From the NCBI GenBank assembly GCA_025449115.1, contig JAHLKC010000091.1, forward strand, positions 62,001-126,000: a DNA stretch of 64,000 nt. Reading direction: 5' to 3'. Shown in pieces: positions 62,674-64,000 of this stretch. This DNA is from Chytridium lagenaria. Taxonomy: Eukaryota; Chytridiomycota; Chytridiomycetes; Chytridiales; Chytridiaceae. The position numbers and the translations under genes were made by a program. A model generated the notes under the pieces. The model searched no databases. It was not told the origin of the DNA and saw nothing but the letters and a program-made list of their open reading frames with translations. How positions within the stretch are numbered: the first letter of the stretch is position 1; each line of letters begins with the position of its first letter.

Positions 62674-64000
62674 TCAACACATCTCCCAAGCTTTCACACT
62701 ATCAATCTTCAACGCCGCCTTCTCCCCATTCCACGTCTTCAACCACTGTTCCCTCGCCCCCCAAAAATCCCTCGCAGCCCTCGCACTCCCAAAAGTATAA
62801 GGGGGATTCTCAAAACTAAAAGTCCCACCAACAGCCACATTCATAATCAAGTAGAACGCTGAAAGGTGGGCGTCAGCAACGAAAAAAAATGGAATAAACT
62901 CACGTGCATCGAAGGGCGCTTGGTCGCATCCATCGGTCCATGGGTTTCTTTCTTCGGGAGGAAAGTTGCCGAATTTCCAGAAATCTTTAAGGGTGATGTT
63001 GAGGTTGGTTTGGGAGTCGACGTATGTGATTAATCGTTCGGGTGTCCATTCCTTTGAGGACCATGCAAAATAAAATATTAAGAAATAACGTCACGATGTA
63101 AGGTGTGGGGGATAAGGGGGGAGGTAAGATTAGGAAAAAAACCAGTAACATCAGATTTAACATAATGAAAGAAATTACCATCCCAAACGTATGAAACCCA
63201 TCCGCAAACGACTGATTATTCTCCAGCCTCGAATACTTTAACGTCGCCATATACCCGTTCACTCCCGGTCTAGGTCCAAAGTGCAGTGTCGACGAGACTC
63301 TATCATTCCCCGATATATTCAACGCCGTCGGATTATTCCCCACACTCTCCATCACATCAATCTCTCCAGACCTCGGCCATCCACCATAAGTATCATTCGC
63401 AGGTAACAACCCTAAACAAATGACTTTAAAAGACAAAAAAAAAAAAAAAAAAAGGACGGGGTCATTACATATCGCTGGCCAGAGGAAATCACCGCGGGGG
63501 AGTTGAGCGACCACCTCGATTTTACCGTATCGGAGTGTTAGAGACTTTGTGGTACGTACGGCGGCGCTTCGTATTGGGTTGATCATGGCGGTGACGCCGT
63601 CGGCAGTTTTATCACAACCCCAGAACAGAGGATTGGTGCAATTGAGGGATGGATCGTCATTGTAGAGTGAGTAGGTACCGTTCAGCATTCGTTCCTCGCC
63701 TGTTTTTATGGGTTTAAGATGGGAAAAGGTAGGTGGTGGGAGTACCTATGACGTCGGAGGTGAGGGTCGGTTGAATGTAGAAAACAGAGTCGCGAACGTA
63801 GCTGTTGCGACGGTCGTTGACGTACATTTGGAATTCATCGTTTCTAATGAATAAAACATGGGTTAAGAGGGTGAGTGGTGGAGGGGTAAAGCCCACACGA
63901 AAATAAAGAAATGTTCAATGGGAGACAATAACAAAAAAAAGAAAGCTTAAGATAACCAAACTCACCCTCCTCCCCACATGGACACATCGTGGCTCCATCT
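62674..64000 (-). CDS. GH16 beta-1,3-glucanase-like protein (5' end outside window)
   Basis: A laminarinase-like glycoside hydrolase that cuts or remodels beta-glucans of the cell wall. The visible part starts with NDEFQMYVNDRRNSYVRDSV then FYIQPTLTSDVIG. Next come NCTNPLFWGCDKTADG, SLTLRYGKIEVVAQLPRGDF and LWPAI. The catalytic motif is SGEIDVMESVGNNPT (63336-63376), matching ExDxxE with nucleophile and acid/base Glu. Later residues include STLHFGPRPGVNGYM, DGFHTFGM, FYLIMNVAVGGTFSFENPPY and REQWLKTWNG, with VKAWEMC at the end, stop 62674-62676. The form with NPLFWGC and the long C-terminus resembles the fungal/invertebrate GNBP-like GH16 branch. Introns are clear near 63060-63180 and 63410-63470. 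The N-terminus, and any signal peptide, lie beyond 64000. Confidence 0.9.

Overview
This 64 kb window is nuclear DNA of a eukaryote and looks fungal. Genes lie on both strands, are closely packed, and are cut by many short introns (about 40-120 nt, GTRNGT...YAG ends, CTAAC/CTGAC-like branch sites). Fungal signs are a Pkc1-type kinase (HR1-C2-C1-C1-AGC kinase), a Cdc10-type septin, a Rud3-type golgin, a Dap1 heme protein and a GH16 beta-glucanase. An integrin-linked-kinase-like gene, not known from Dikarya, points to an early-diverging lineage; that placement is inference. I found no rRNA, tRNA, transposon or CRISPR array.

Layout: 0-10 kb (+) COG2, QCR7 and the SEN1 helicase. 10-12.3 kb (-) BCP1/BCCIP and proteasome alpha1. 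13.2-17.5 kb (+) an importin-7/8-type karyopherin. 17.9-21.6 kb (-) glucosidase I (GH63). 22-27.2 kb (+) a long SOK1/TCP11-family gene. 28.5-32.3 kb (-) a Rud3/GMAP-210 golgin. 32.8-33.7 kb (+) Dap1. 33.9-35.5 kb (-) LUC7. 35.6-36.5 kb (+) an unknown single-exon gene. 36.9-40.8 kb (-) PKC1. 41.3-43.7 kb (-) a nucleotide pyrophosphatase/phosphodiesterase. 44.1-46.1 kb (-) the ILK-like ankyrin pseudokinase, head-to-head with an unknown, possibly RGS-like gene (46.3-48.1 kb, +). 48.4-49 kb (+) ribosomal stalk P1. 50.1-51.7 kb (-) a condensation-fold acyltransferase. 52.3-55.3 kb (+) a CoA-binding protein, a previously hidden small two-exon gene and a PP2C phosphatase. 56.1-58.5 kb (-) a GTPBP1-type GTPase. 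60.5-61.8 kb (+) septin. 62.7 kb to the window end (-) a GH16 glucanase, cut by the edge.

The set is mostly housekeeping: Golgi tethering (COG2, Rud3), ER glycan trimming (glucosidase I), RNA processing (Sen1, Luc7), protein turnover and import, and morphogenesis/wall (Pkc1, septin, GH16). There is no operon-like grouping by pathway. Several conserved genes (QCR7, COG2, SEN1 N-terminus, TCP11, PKC1, septin) carry single-base frame breaks while neighbours such as PP2C and the acyltransferase read cleanly. Uncorrected assembly indels are the simplest reading, so product calls are safer than exact exon ends.
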